From the NCBI GenBank assembly GCA_964626415.1, contig CAZVFH010000002.1, positions 1-56,625 of the forward strand: a DNA stretch of 56,625 bases, written 5' to 3'. The translations under genes and the position numbers were made by a program. This stretch comes from CAZVFH01 sp964626415. Lineage in GTDB: Bacteria > Patescibacteriota > UBA1384 > XYA2-FULL-43-10 > CAINNR01. The notes below the pieces were generated by a model that did no database searches, was not told the DNA's origin, and worked only from the letters and a program-made list of their open reading frames with translations. Positions 23,203 through 31,983 of the stretch are shown here, in pieces; the first letter of the stretch is position 1, and every line of letters begins with the position of its first letter.

Positions 23203-23240
23203 GAAGAGTTCTTAAACAATTTTAAAATGATAGATCAAAA

Positions 23241-23915
23241 TTATTTTGCTTCTTCTGTAATATACTTATGAACTCCCCAAAAATTTAATTTATCCAATGG
23301 TGTGACAGTCAGCCATACCCGACCAATGATATTTGCTCTGGGCAATACCCCCCATTCGCGAGAGTCCGATGAATGATCACGATTGTCACCGAGAACAAAG
23401 AATTCATTTTCTTGAAGCGCTATTTTAAATCCAGAACCAGGTTGATCATTTTCAACTAAGTTAGTTTCTGTTTTTGCTCCAAGTGATAAATAATTTTCGT
23501 CTATAATGTTGTACTGATCACTCCCATGATCGGCAACTTCAACCTTGCCATCAATAATCTTAATGTTTTCGCCAGGCAATCCAATAATTCGTTTAATATA
23601 AATTACTGACGGATTCTTGGGGTATCGGAATATAACTACATCGCCACGTCTTGGTTGATGAAAATCGTAAGAAATTTTTTCAGCAATTAAATATTCATTA
23701 TTTACAAAAGTTGGAAGCATTGAGTCGCCATCAACGACAAACGGTTGAATAACAAAATAGCGGATCACAAAAGCAATAATCATTACAATAATGAAGGTCT
23801 TGATTAGATCAAAAAAGAAAGAGAGAAAACCGGCTGTTTTGTTTTCCCCTCCGACTTTGATATCATTCAACACCTCATTCGGCGATTGTTCGGAAAGCTC
23901 CTCTTTTTCAGACAT
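23241..23915 (-). CDS. lepB: Signal peptidase I
   Basis: It removes signal peptides from exported proteins. After an acidic N-terminus, a transmembrane helix (residues about 33-52) leads to the catalytic Ser in DGDSMLPT and the Lys in YIKRIIGLPG; GDNRDHSSDSREWG is the typical C-terminal box. The length of 224 residues from ATG 23915 is preferred: the upstream ATG at 23963 lies within the probable promoter (TTGACT / TACGAT). It is divergent from lgt, so two lipoprotein/export units share one intergenic region. Confidence 0.95.
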   Translation of the reverse strand: MSEKEELSEQSPNEVLNDIKVGGENKTAGFLSFFFDLIKTFIIVMIIAFVIRYFVIQPFVVDGDSMLPTFVNNEYLIAEKISYDFHQPRRGDVVIFRYPKNPSVIYIKRIIGLPGENIKIIDGKVEVADHGSDQYNIIDENYLSLGAKTETNLVENDQPGSGFKIALQENEFFVLGDNRDHSSDSREWGVLPRANIIGRVWLTVTPLDKLNFWGVHKYITEEAK

Positions 23916-24019
23916 TAACAGATATTTATTATTTGATAATCTTATCGTATCAAAAGTTGACAAATAAAGTCAACAACATTAAAATAAGAATTAGAAGAAG
24001 TTGAAATAAATAGACGATT

Positions 24020-24751
24020 ATGAAAATTGTCTTGTTTTCGTTTTTAGGTTTTAATATTTACAGTCACGGAGTCTTTTTGACACTGTCAATGATCGTTAGT
24101 GGCTGGCTAATTTTTCGGTTCGCAAAAAGAGAAAAACTTAGTACTAAAAAATTTTTGCCAAACTATCTTTGCGCACTTATAACTGGTATTGTAATCTCTC
24201 GGCTCGCTTATTATCTGGTAAATATTGGAGAATACAGAAGTTTCTTTGAACTGGCGTTAATCTGGCAAGGTGGATTGATATCTTTTGCCGGATTCTTGGC
24301 TGGAGCGGCAGTATTTCTTGTTCTGTTAAAAAAACAAGCTGAAAATCTTGAAAAATGGCTCGATATCACTGGAATTGTTTTTCCACTTTCTATTGCAATC
24401 GGCAGAATAGGTTGTGCTTTAAATGGCGAGTTTGGTGCTCCGACTGATTCCTTTCTCTCTTATTACGGAGTAATGCCGACACCAGTACTTGAAATTTATC
24501 TATGTCTTCTAATTTTTGCTCTGAATATCACAATTTATAAAAAGTTTAGTACAAAGATTTTACCTTATTTTTTAATTTTCCTGTTTGTCGAATTTTATTT
24601 ATTTGGTCGAATTTTTATAGATAGTTGGCGATTAGAAAAAAATCTAATTATTGGAGTAAATTCTAGTCAACTTACATCAATAATCATACTTCTATCGTTA
24701 ACAGTAATTTATCTACGATATATTCTAAAAAAAAGGAATTATGAAATCTAA
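24020..24751 (+). CDS. lgt: Prolipoprotein diacylglyceryl transferase
   Basis: A membrane protein of 243 residues with about seven helices. HGVFLTLSM near the start, IWQGGLISFAGFLAG, and the Lgt signature GRIGCALNGEFGAPT (near residue 131) with its essential Arg and Asn are visible. It attaches diacylglycerol to the lipobox Cys of prolipoproteins. The gene leads an lgt-traR-lspA run with overlapping ends, so the lipoprotein pathway is co-expressed. Confidence 0.95.
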   Translation: MKIVLFSFLGFNIYSHGVFLTLSMIVSGWLIFRFAKREKLSTKKFLPNYLCALITGIVISRLAYYLVNIGEYRSFFELALIWQGGLISFAGFLAGAAVFLVLLKKQAENLEKWLDITGIVFPLSIAIGRIGCALNGEFGAPTDSFLSYYGVMPTPVLEIYLCLLIFALNITIYKKFSTKILPYFLIFLFVEFYLFGRIFIDSWRLEKNLIIGVNSSQLTSIIILLSLTVIYLRYILKKRNYEI

Positions 24752-25106
24752 TAAAAAATTTATCGAAAAACAAAAGAATTTGCTTCTTTCTGAAAAAAGA
24801 AAATTAGAAAAGAAAGTTTTAGAACTTGACAAATACCCTGATTACGGGCGTGGCGAAGATGATAACGCTCGCGAGTATTCCGATTTTGAAAGTAATTTAA
24901 GCATTGAAACACAGCTGAAAATTTTGCTTAAAAAAGTAAATTCAGCACTTAAAGCAATTGAAAAAAACACTTACGGCAAGTGTAAAGCATGCAAAGTCGA
25001 GATTGAAAACGACCGGCTGGCTTCGATGCCATACGCCGATATTTGCGTCAGTTGCAGTAAAAATAAACCAACCCGTCTCGCCTTCGGCTCGCCGAGGCGG
25101 AAATGA
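24741..25106 (+). CDS. TraR/DksA-type zinc-finger protein
   Basis: In 121 residues an N-terminal coiled coil (KKFIEKQKNLLLSEKRKLEK) and a Cys4 zinc finger, CKACKVEI ... ICVSCS, give the DksA/TraR fold, which reaches into the RNA polymerase secondary channel. The DNDD-type Asp pair at the coiled-coil tip (GEDDNAREY) resembles DksA/YocK. The last eight residues come from a family A palindrome. It is embedded between lgt and lspA, overlapping both genes, so it may regulate or merely be co-transcribed with them. Confidence 0.9.
   Translation: MKSNKKFIEKQKNLLLSEKRKLEKKVLELDKYPDYGRGEDDNAREYSDFESNLSIETQLKILLKKVNSALKAIEKNTYGKCKACKVEIENDRLASMPYADICVSCSKNKPTRLAFGSPRRK
25071..25104. repeat. Palindromic element family A at the end of the traR-like gene
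   Basis: ACCCGTCTCGCCTTCGGCTC then GCCGAGGCGGAAA, inverted relative to the copies at 13005, 20603 and 53651. It supplies the C-terminus of the TraR-like protein and the lspA start region. Confidence 0.7.
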
Positions 25107-25531
25107 CTTCAATACTTTCAATTCGATTTTGGGTAGCAATTATTTTGACTGTCGTTTTTTTGCAGTATCTGCCGCAAATTATCTCTCCGAAATGTCTATT
25201 TTTTAACAACAACTTTTTCTTCGGTATTATCGAATCAAATAATCTTGCGATAATTATTTCGCTGGTATTTTTGCTGATTGTTTTTTACTATCAGAAATAT
25301 ATAACCAATAGAAGTGCAAAAATTGCGATCGCTCTAATTATTGCCGGCACAAGCTCAAACATACTTGACCGACTCTTTCGCGGTGGAGCTATTGATTATA
25401 TTTCAATCTGGATTTGGCCGATTTTTAATTTTGCAGATGTTTTAATAGTGCTTGGAATAATTATCTTTCTTTCTAGCCGTTTTTTAAAAACAAAAAAACC
25501 TCGATTTTTCAAGGAGTTTTTTACTCATTAA
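25103..25531 (+). CDS. lspA: Lipoprotein signal peptidase (signal peptidase II)
   Basis: A four-helix membrane aspartic peptidase of 142 residues that cleaves prolipoprotein signal peptides after lipidation. The catalytic Asp residues lie in SSNILDRLFRGGAIDY (near 92) and FNFADVLI (near 112); the N-terminal helix and IIESNN (for the usual ...N-G/A) are also recognisable. ATG 25103 overlaps the traR-like stop by four bases. Confidence 0.94.
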   Translation: MTSILSIRFWVAIILTVVFLQYLPQIISPKCLFFNNNFFFGIIESNNLAIIISLVFLLIVFYYQKYITNRSAKIAIALIIAGTSSNILDRLFRGGAIDYISIWIWPIFNFADVLIVLGIIIFLSSRFLKTKKPRFFKEFFTH

Positions 25532-25542
25532 GCATTAAAAAT

Positions 25543-25890
25543 TTATTTCGTTGCTTCTTTCACAATCCCAGCAAAAACTTCTGGTTCGGTTTTGGCGATT
25601 TCTGAGAGGACCTTTCTATCTAGTTCGATTTTATTATCTGATAATTTTTTAATAAAATCAGAATAACAAATACCGTTTTCCCTGCAAGCAGCATTGATTG
25701 AAATAATAAAAGAAGCGCGAAAATCGCGTTTTTTTCTTCGACGATCTTTATAGGCATTTGTACCCGCTTTTAATACGGCTTGCTTTGCCAGTTTAACCTG
25801 ATTTCGACGACCAGCTTTCATCCCCTTGGTCTTTGCAAATAAACTTTTGTGTTTTTTCTTTGTGGTTACACTACGTTTTACTCTTGCCAT
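25543..25890 (-). CDS. rplT: 50S ribosomal protein L20
   Basis: A basic 115-residue protein with RVKRSVTTKKKHKSLF, KGMKAGRRNQVKLAKQA, and RRRKKRDFRASFI, typical of L20, an early 50S assembly protein. It is the last gene of the canonical infC-rpmI-rplT operon. Confidence 0.97.
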   Translation of the reverse strand: MARVKRSVTTKKKHKSLFAKTKGMKAGRRNQVKLAKQAVLKAGTNAYKDRRRKKRDFRASFIISINAACRENGICYSDFIKKLSDNKIELDRKVLSEIAKTEPEVFAGIVKEATK

Positions 25891-25891
25891 A

Positions 25892-26074
25892 TTATCCTCT
25901 GGATATTAATCTGCTGACTCTTTTTCTGTCGGCTTTTGAAATTTCTACTCTCCCCTTTTTTCGGTCGGATTTATTGGTTAGAAGGTGATTGCCAGCCGCT
26001 CTGACACGCATAATCTTGCCACTGCCGGTGACCTTAAATCTTTTTGCTGACGATTTGTGGGTTTTAAGCTTCAT
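25892..26074 (-). CDS. rpmI: 50S ribosomal protein L35
   Basis: The 60-residue protein has KLKTHKSSAKRFKVTGSGKI at its start and the usual HLLTNKS and KGRVEISKAD segments. It is spaced one base from rplT. Confidence 0.97.
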   Translation of the reverse strand: MKLKTHKSSAKRFKVTGSGKIMRVRAAGNHLLTNKSDRKKGRVEISKADRKRVSRLISRG

Positions 26075-26139
26075 AATATTAAAAATATTGACTCTAATAA
26101 TATAAATAATTTATTAATTTTAAATTCTTCCTCTTTAAA

Positions 26140-26180
26140 CTTTTCACTTTTCACTTTTCACTTTTCACTTTTCACTTTTT
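26140..26180. repeat. Heptamer tandem repeat at the end of infC
   Basis: CTTTTCA repeated five times (26140-26174) with a partial sixth copy. It overlaps the infC stop region and runs into the spacer before rpmI. Confidence 0.85.
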
Positions 26181-26679
26181 TCTGTACCAACCCAACTCTT
26201 ATCTGATTTCCAAGCTTTTTTGGTTCCTCGGAAAGCTCGGCATTACAAAGCTCGGCGAAATGCCTAATGACTTGATATGCTCTGTCAACAAACATATTTT
26301 CTCTACCAAACAGTTTTAAACCGACACTAACCCGATGCCCTTTTTCAATAAATTCTTTGGCTCTGTCGGCTTTGACCTGAAGATCATGGGCTCCGATATT
26401 GACTGACAATCGAATTTCTTTGTTTTCGATATGTTTGATCCTTTGCCGATTCTCATGTTCTTTCTTTTGTTGATCATATTTATATCGCCCAAAATCCATA
26501 ATTTTGCAAACCGGCGGCTTTTCATTTGGCGATATCTCGACCAAATCCAAACCAGCGCTTCTTGCTTTATTAATAGCATCATAAAAAGGGGTAACACCAA
26601 GACGTGTTCCGTTTTCGTCAATTAAAAGAATCTCTCTTGCGCGTATTCGTTCGTTCGCGCGGAAAAAAACTTTGCTAAT
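26158..26679 (-). CDS. infC: Translation initiation factor IF-3, probable AUU start
   Basis: IF-3 keeps 30S subunits free and proofreads start codons. ANERIRAREI, GLDLVEISPN, PPVCKIMDFGRYKYDQQKK and the C-terminal domain (HRVSVGLKLFGRENM) are all diagnostic. The preferred start is ATT 26679: AAGGAG lies five bases before it and the product (M)SKVFFRANERIRAREI lines up with known IF-3 N-termini. Upstream GTGs at 26697 and 26685 lack a well-placed ribosome-binding site. AUU starts underlie IF-3 autoregulation in other bacteria. Confidence 0.94.
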   Translation of the reverse strand: MSKVFFRANERIRAREILLIDENGTRLGVTPFYDAINKARSAGLDLVEISPNEKPPVCKIMDFGRYKYDQQKKEHENRQRIKHIENKEIRLSVNIGAHDLQVKADRAKEFIEKGHRVSVGLKLFGRENMFVDRAYQVIRHFAELCNAELSEEPKKLGNQIRVGLVQKKVKSEK

Positions 26680-26778
26680 TTTCACTCCTTGTTTCACTGA
26701 TAAGATCAGTGTTAATACTTCTCAAACTTTATATTAGCATATTAAGCAAAAAAATCAATAGTTGTTCTACCAAAAAAA

Positions 26779-27543
26779 TTAATTCGATTGCTTCTTTGTA
26801 ATAAGACGAATTGTTTTTTGGCTAACGCCGAAGGTTGCCGGAGTTTTTGCTGATATTCTCCCATCAGCATAGATTGGAATCTGTCTTGAGGAAAAAATCC
26901 TTACACCGTCACTTCTAACTAGAGTTAAATCAATATCATTTTTAATTGCCGTAGGTGAAACCATTTCTCTAATTTTCCCCCAAATACCAAAACCCCTGAC
27001 ATCAACACTTCTTATAATAACATCAAGTTTGTCAGGATCTTTTTTGATCATACCCTGAATTTTGTTTGAAACATAAAGTTCCTTTGCCTTGGTTTGTAAA
27101 AGAAAATCCTCGAACTCGACGGTCAAAATTGCAGGTGCAGAAAGATCAAGCTGACAATAACTAAAAAAAACCTGCCTTTCGTTGATAATGCCGACACGAG
27201 TATCAGTAATTTTTCGAAAGCGCAAACACTCTGCCGCTGACTCCCAATCGCGAATTCCGATAATACTGGAAATATTTTCACTTGCTTGCATCGGGATTAT
27301 TCCAAATGCTTGTTGTTTGTTAAGCATAACTGCAGCAACTTCATCAATTATATCGTCTGCTCCAATTGCAACAATCGTGGAATAGCCCTTCATTATTCCC
27401 TGCTCAGCCAAATCATAAGCCGGTCGAATTCGATCAGGAATCACAAACTCGCCAGATATACCAAGAAAAGATAATTTGTCTTTTATCGCTTCGATCTGGC
27501 GACGATTTTTACACTTTCTAACATCAAAAATATAATAGTACAT
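26779..27543 (-). CDS. DAGK/YegS-like lipid kinase-fold protein with degenerate nucleotide loop
   Basis: The 254-residue protein resembles the diacylglycerol kinase catalytic fold: TIVAIGADDIIDEVAAVML in place of the GGDGTxxEV loop, GIIPMQASENIS in place of GIIPxGTGND, and a beta-rich C-terminal half with an RISAKTP-type turn. The change from GGDGT to IGADD removes key phosphate-binding glycines, so a kinase role is uncertain. A structural or sensor role is possible. It is transcribed ahead of infC and just after bactofilin. Confidence 0.65.
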   Translation of the reverse strand: MYYYIFDVRKCKNRRQIEAIKDKLSFLGISGEFVIPDRIRPAYDLAEQGIMKGYSTIVAIGADDIIDEVAAVMLNKQQAFGIIPMQASENISSIIGIRDWESAAECLRFRKITDTRVGIINERQVFFSYCQLDLSAPAILTVEFEDFLLQTKAKELYVSNKIQGMIKKDPDKLDVIIRSVDVRGFGIWGKIREMVSPTAIKNDIDLTLVRSDGVRIFSSRQIPIYADGRISAKTPATFGVSQKTIRLITKKQSN

Positions 27544-27552
27544 CGATATTTT

Positions 27553-27936
27553 TTACTTCGATTCGTCTTTTTTGTCGCTTTCTTCTTCGACTTCCGGTTC
27601 TGGCACTTCGGCTCCCTGATCTTTCATCATGCTTTTGCCAATAAAAATTGCACCTTGTTTGATAATCAATGTCTTCACATTGATATCGCCAATAACTCTA
27701 CCGGTTGGATTGATCTCCAATTTTTCGCTAGCGTCAATTAAACCCTTTACTACACCTGACACCTCAATAACTTTTGCCGCAACTGGACCTTTGATCGACG
27801 CTGTCTCACCGACTGTAACATTTTCGTCGCTCCGCACTTCGCCTTCAACCGAACCGTTTACCTGGATCGATCCTTTATTTTTCAAATTCCCCTTTAAGTT
27901 GACATTAAGACCGATAATTGTGTCAACATTTTCCAT
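27553..27936 (-). CDS. Bactofilin
   Basis: Polymer-forming cytoskeletal protein of 127 residues. The central right-handed beta-helix shows short repeats with G-x-hydrophobic turns (LKGNLKNKGSIQVNGSVEGE, VTVGETASIKGPV), flanked by a short N-terminus and an acidic C-terminal tail. Bactofilins form filaments and act in cell shape or polar localisation. AAGGAG precedes ATG 27936; the upstream ATG at 27951 overlaps that site and is rejected. Confidence 0.92.
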   Translation of the reverse strand: MENVDTIIGLNVNLKGNLKNKGSIQVNGSVEGEVRSDENVTVGETASIKGPVAAKVIEVSGVVKGLIDASEKLEINPTGRVIGDINVKTLIIKQGAIFIGKSMMKDQGAEVPEPEVEEESDKKDESK

Positions 27937-28043
27937 TTCTCTCCTTTCCATTTTTACTCCTCACTTGTTAATATATATTTAGTTCTAATTTCTCTCTTTT
28001 GACAATAACAGAAAAAATTAGTTTTTGGAAGCCCGAACTGATC

Positions 28044-28072
28044 TTTACAAAAATTCCAAATATTGATATAAT
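28044..28072 (+). promoter_or_regulatory. uvrA promoter
   Basis: TTTACA (28044-28049), 17-bp spacer, TATAAT (28067-28072), with the start codon 32 bases downstream. It rules out the longer reading frame that begins at 27999. Confidence 0.75.
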
Positions 28073-28103
28073 TTCAAGCAGTTATTTATTCAAAAATACT
28101 CCT

Positions 28104-30929
28104 ATGGATAAAATCAAAATTGTTGGTGCTCGTGAGCATAATTTGAAAAATATCTCTTTAGAAATTCCCAGAGATAAGTTGGTGGTGATTACCGGACTCT
28201 CTGGTTCGGGTAAATCATCGCTGGCATTTGACACAATTTTTGCCGAAGGCCAAAGGCGTTATGTTGAAAGTTTGTCGGCCTATGCTCGACAGTTTTTGGG
28301 TGTTTTGGAAAAGCCGGATGTTGATTATATCGAAGGACTCTCGCCGGCAATCTCAATCGATCAAAAATCGGCCAGCAATAATCCACGTTCTACAGTTGGA
28401 ACGATAACTGAAATTTATGATTATTTGCGCTTACTTTTTGCCAGAGTTGGTACACCGCACTGTCCAAATTGCAAAAAACCGATTTCCGGACAAACTCCAA
28501 CTCAAATTAGTGAAAAGATTATTGCAGAGGCAAAAGAAACGCTTCGAGTAATGATTCTCTCTCCTGTAGTATCCGATAGAAAAGGCGAACACAAAGAAGT
28601 TTTTGCTCGGATTAGAAAATCCGGTTTTTCCAGAGTTCGACTCGATAAAATAATTATGGATTTAGATGAAGCTGAAGAGAAAGAGCTGGATAAGCAAAAG
28701 AAACATACAATTGAAATTGTCATTGACCGATTGATTATCGAGCCGAATGATAAAGACAAAAGTAATCAAATGCGATTATTTGATTCAGTTGAAAAAGGAC
28801 TGGAAATTAGCGACGGAAGAGTAAAAATACTTTATGTTGATAAAAAAATCGAAAAGGACTATTCGGAAAAATTTGCCTGCCCTGATTGCGATATCTCCCT
28901 ACAAGAGTTATCCCCGAGATCTTTTTCCTTTAACTCTCCTCATGGGGCTTGCTCCAAGTGTCAAGGACTCGGCTCTATTTTGGAGATCGATCCGCGTTTA
29001 ATTTTGCCAAACCCCCGTCTAACTATATCCGAAGGAGCGATAAGACCGTGGTCAAAAACCGCCTCAAACTCGACATGGTATATGGCGGGGCTAAAAGCAA
29101 TGGCAAATGAAAATAATGTTTCTCTTGAAAAAAAAGTTGGGGCGATGGACAAGGAGGGTCTGAAAAAAATTCTCTATGGAACCGGCGAAAAATCATACAA
29201 TGTAGGAGGATATCATATAAAGTATGAAGGCGTAATACCAAATTTACAACGCCGTTATGTTGAAACGCAGTCCGATTATATTCGTGCCGAGATTGAAAAA
29301 TATATGATAGAAAAAATTTGCGCTGTTTGTAATGGAAAACGACTTCGACCAGAAATTTTAGGAGTTCTAATTGACAAAAAAAACATTATTGATATATCTG
29401 AAATGCCGATAGATCTTTGTTTTAATTTTTTTAATAAAATTAATGAAAAACTAGATGAAAATCAAAAAAAAATTGCCAATCAGATAATAAAAGAGATAAA
29501 AGAGCGACTAACATTTTTAATTAATGTCGGACTGTCGTATTTAACCATTAACAGAAATGCTGCCACACTTGCTGGTGGCGAAGCTCAAAGAATTCGTCTG
29601 GCGACACAAATCGGCTCGGGTCTTCAAGGCGTGCTCTATATTTTGGATGAGCCATCAATCGGTCTGCATCAAAAAGACAACAAAAAATTACTTCTAACTT
29701 TGGCCAATTTGCGCGATCTTGGCAATAGTATAATTGTTGTCGAGCATGACGAGGAAACAATTAGATCGGCAGACCATCTGATTGATATCGGTCCAGGAGC
29801 CGGAGAACTTGGAGGAAAAGTAATTTTTCAGGGCTCGCCAAAAGAAATTGAGAAAAGTGATTCGATAACCGGAGAGTATCTTTCGGGCAAGAAAAAAATA
29901 GAGTTGCCGAAAATTCGCCGAAGTGGAAATGGGAGTCAATTATCGATTGTTTCAGCCAGTGAAAATAATTTAAAAAGTATTACAGCCAACTTTCCGCTCA
30001 ATACTTTCTGTTGCGTTACCGGTGTATCCGGCTCAGGAAAATCAACTCTGATAAATGATATTTTGGCGAAAGCATTGGCGCAAAAGTTTTATCACTCCAA
30101 GGAAATACCCGGAACACATAAAGAAATAAAAGGTGTTGAAAATATTGATAAAGTAATAACAATCGATCAGTCGCCAATCGGAAAAACCCCGAGATCAAAT
30201 CCGGCAACATATACTGGGGTATTTACTTTTATTCGCGATTTATTTGCCCAAACAACCGAAGCAAAACTCAGGGGATACAAGTCAGGCAGATTTTCTTTTA
30301 ATATTAAAGGCGGACGCTGCGAAAAGTGCCATGGTGGGGGAGAATTAAAGATTGAGATGCATTTTTTGCCGAATGTCTATATCAGATGCCCAGAGTGTAA
30401 AGGGAAACGCTACAATAATGAAGCACTTGATGTCCATTTTAAAGGTAAGAATATCTCGGATGTTCTCGAAATGACCGTTTTTGAAGCCGAGAAATTTTTT
30501 GAAAACTTTCCGATGATAAAAAACAAGCTCCGCGTTCTTTCGGAAGTCGGTCTTAAATATATTAAGCTTGGGCAACCAGCAACGACTCTCTCCGGTGGCG
30601 AAGCACAAAGAATAAAGTTGGCGTCTGAACTTTCCCGTAAATCAACCGGCAGGACTCTCTATATCTTGGATGAACCAACAACCGGATTGCATTTCGATGA
30701 CATTAATCGCCTCTTAAAAGTACTTTTTACGCTTGTTGACAAGGGCAATACAGTGATTGTAATTGAACACAATTTGGATGTAATAAAATCAGCCGACTAT
30801 GTCCTAGATCTTGGCCCGGAAGGCGGAGACGAAGGTGGTAAAATAATTGCTTCGGGCACACCGGAAGAAATTGCAAAAAACCCAAAATCATATACCGGGG
30901 AGTATTTGAAGAGAGTACTAAAAAGATGA
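28104..30929 (+). CDS. uvrA: Excinuclease ABC subunit A
   Basis: UvrA is the DNA-damage sensor ATPase of excision repair. The start ATG 28104 (MDKIKIVGAREHNLKNI) fits the usual N-terminus and the promoter. The 941 residues have two ABC modules: Walker A GLSGSGKSSLAF and GVSGSGKSTLIND, signatures LAGGEAQRI and LSGGEAQRI, and zinc fingers CPNC ... , CPDC/CSKC, and CEKC/CPEC. With uvrB in the same window, two thirds of the UvrABC system is visible; uvrC is not. Confidence 0.97.
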   Translation: MDKIKIVGAREHNLKNISLEIPRDKLVVITGLSGSGKSSLAFDTIFAEGQRRYVESLSAYARQFLGVLEKPDVDYIEGLSPAISIDQKSASNNPRSTVGTITEIYDYLRLLFARVGTPHCPNCKKPISGQTPTQISEKIIAEAKETLRVMILSPVVSDRKGEHKEVFARIRKSGFSRVRLDKIIMDLDEAEEKELDKQKKHTIEIVIDRLIIEPNDKDKSNQMRLFDSVEKGLEISDGRVKILYVDKKIEKDYSEKFACPDCDISLQELSPRSFSFNSPHGACSKCQGLGSILEIDPRLILPNPRLTISEGAIRPWSKTASNSTWYMAGLKAMANENNVSLEKKVGAMDKEGLKKILYGTGEKSYNVGGYHIKYEGVIPNLQRRYVETQSDYIRAEIEKYMIEKICAVCNGKRLRPEILGVLIDKKNIIDISEMPIDLCFNFFNKINEKLDENQKKIANQIIKEIKERLTFLINVGLSYLTINRNAATLAGGEAQRIRLATQIGSGLQGVLYILDEPSIGLHQKDNKKLLLTLANLRDLGNSIIVVEHDEETIRSADHLIDIGPGAGELGGKVIFQGSPKEIEKSDSITGEYLSGKKKIELPKIRRSGNGSQLSIVSASENNLKSITANFPLNTFCCVTGVSGSGKSTLINDILAKALAQKFYHSKEIPGTHKEIKGVENIDKVITIDQSPIGKTPRSNPATYTGVFTFIRDLFAQTTEAKLRGYKSGRFSFNIKGGRCEKCHGGGELKIEMHFLPNVYIRCPECKGKRYNNEALDVHFKGKNISDVLEMTVFEAEKFFENFPMIKNKLRVLSEVGLKYIKLGQPATTLSGGEAQRIKLASELSRKSTGRTLYILDEPTTGLHFDDINRLLKVLFTLVDKGNTVIVIEHNLDVIKSADYVLDLGPEGGDEGGKIIASGTPEEIAKNPKSYTGEYLKRVLKR

Positions 30930-31023
30930 AATGACGAAATCAGAATGATGAATTACAAATATAATCTCTAGCTAATTCAAAATTTCTAATTTCCTACAAG
31001 CTTACAACTTAAAGCTTACCTGC

Positions 31024-31491
31024 TTACAACTTCTTTTTTTCTGGTTTTAGGAATTTGATGTAACCGAGAAATAGTGTGATAAGTAAACCGACAGTGACAA
31101 CAGCAAACTGATATTTCGCTTCTTGGCTCATAAATCCGCGAATAATTCCGTAGCCCAAAGTCAAAAGTCCACCAAATAAGGCGCCATCGCCAATAATGTC
31201 AATTTTGACCAAAACCGTTAAACTCAAAATTAGTAAAATTACAGCAAACCCGAGTGCAACTGCTGAAACATTGCGACTGTAAGTCGCAAATTTCTTTTGA
31301 AAATCGCTTTGCTTAATATTAAAATCCGTTTCAACTGCTTTTTGAGCGGTTGTCAGTTGATCGCTATTTTTGTTTTGCAATTCAACCGGATAATCCGGGG
31401 CTTTCGGAGAAGTATAAAAAACAGCGATCCCAAAACCGATAAAAAGCGCCAGCATCAAGGCCAAAAACAATTTGTAAAGCACTTTTGCCAT
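31024..31491 (-). CDS. Hypothetical membrane protein, 155 residues
   Basis: I do not recognise it. Four hydrophobic helices can be drawn: residues 5-25, 75-95, 101-118 and 127-146. A polar loop rich in Gln and Lys (residues 30-70) follows helix 1. GGAG lies near the ATG. The region upstream of it (31500-31690) holds a degenerate CACTGAT-rich repeat and the start of the next gene's promoter. Confidence 0.65.
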   Translation of the reverse strand: MAKVLYKLFLALMLALFIGFGIAVFYTSPKAPDYPVELQNKNSDQLTTAQKAVETDFNIKQSDFQKKFATYSRNVSAVALGFAVILLILSLTVLVKIDIIGDGALFGGLLTLGYGIIRGFMSQEAKYQFAVVTVGLLITLFLGYIKFLKPEKKKL

Positions 31492-31700
31492 AAAACTCCT
31501 TTCCCCCTACTAAATTACCAATAAAAAACAATGAATTATAAACTCTCACTGATCTACCTTCACTGATATCCACTGATGATTCTATCTGTGCCAATTAGTG
31601 ACAATAGATCTGTGGTAGTTTTTGCGTCAATATTTATTAACTTACAACATAATTCTATCACAAAGTTGTTTATTGTTAAAATAAAAGCTATAATATAATT

Positions 31701-31931
31701 ATGGAGAGCGAAGAGCTAAAAAAATCGGTTGAGAAACTTTCCAGAGCCGTTGGAAAGTCAAATAATCTCGGTTGGGCAATACTTCGTGGAATTTTTTACA
31801 GCGTCGGCTGGGTTTTTGGCTTAACTTTAATTGGTATTATTGCTTTTTATATTCTCCGACATGTTCCGGCCGAATCCCAAATCGGTAAATTGCTTCAAGC
31901 AATTTCAAATGTAATTTCAAAAAATCAATAA
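31701..31931 (+). CDS. Small single-span membrane protein (DUF5665-like)
   Basis: The protein has 76 residues: an amphipathic N-terminal helix, LGWAILRGIFYSVGWVFG leading into one transmembrane segment (residues about 35-52), and a short cytoplasmic tail. It has the pattern of DUF5665, small proteins of unknown role common in CPR genomes. A promoter with TATAAT precedes it. Confidence 0.7.
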   Translation: MESEELKKSVEKLSRAVGKSNNLGWAILRGIFYSVGWVFGLTLIGIIAFYILRHVPAESQIGKLLQAISNVISKNQ

Positions 31932-31945
31932 TTTATTTGCAGATA

Positions 31946-31974
31946 TTGACTTATGTCGCAAAATTTACTAAACT
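31946..31974 (+). promoter_or_regulatory. Promoter of the hicBA pair
   Basis: TTGACT (31946-31951), 17-bp spacer, TAAACT (31969-31974), ten bases before the first start codon. Confidence 0.65.
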
Positions 31975-31983
31975 AAAAAAACA

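Noticed and set aside
26140..26180. CRISPR-like array
   Set aside because: Period is seven bases with no spacers; no cas gene is in the window.
27999..28103. Longer uvrA starting upstream
   Set aside because: The promoter hexamers at 28044-28072 lie inside this extension and UvrA proteins start at the MDKIKIVGA-like segment.
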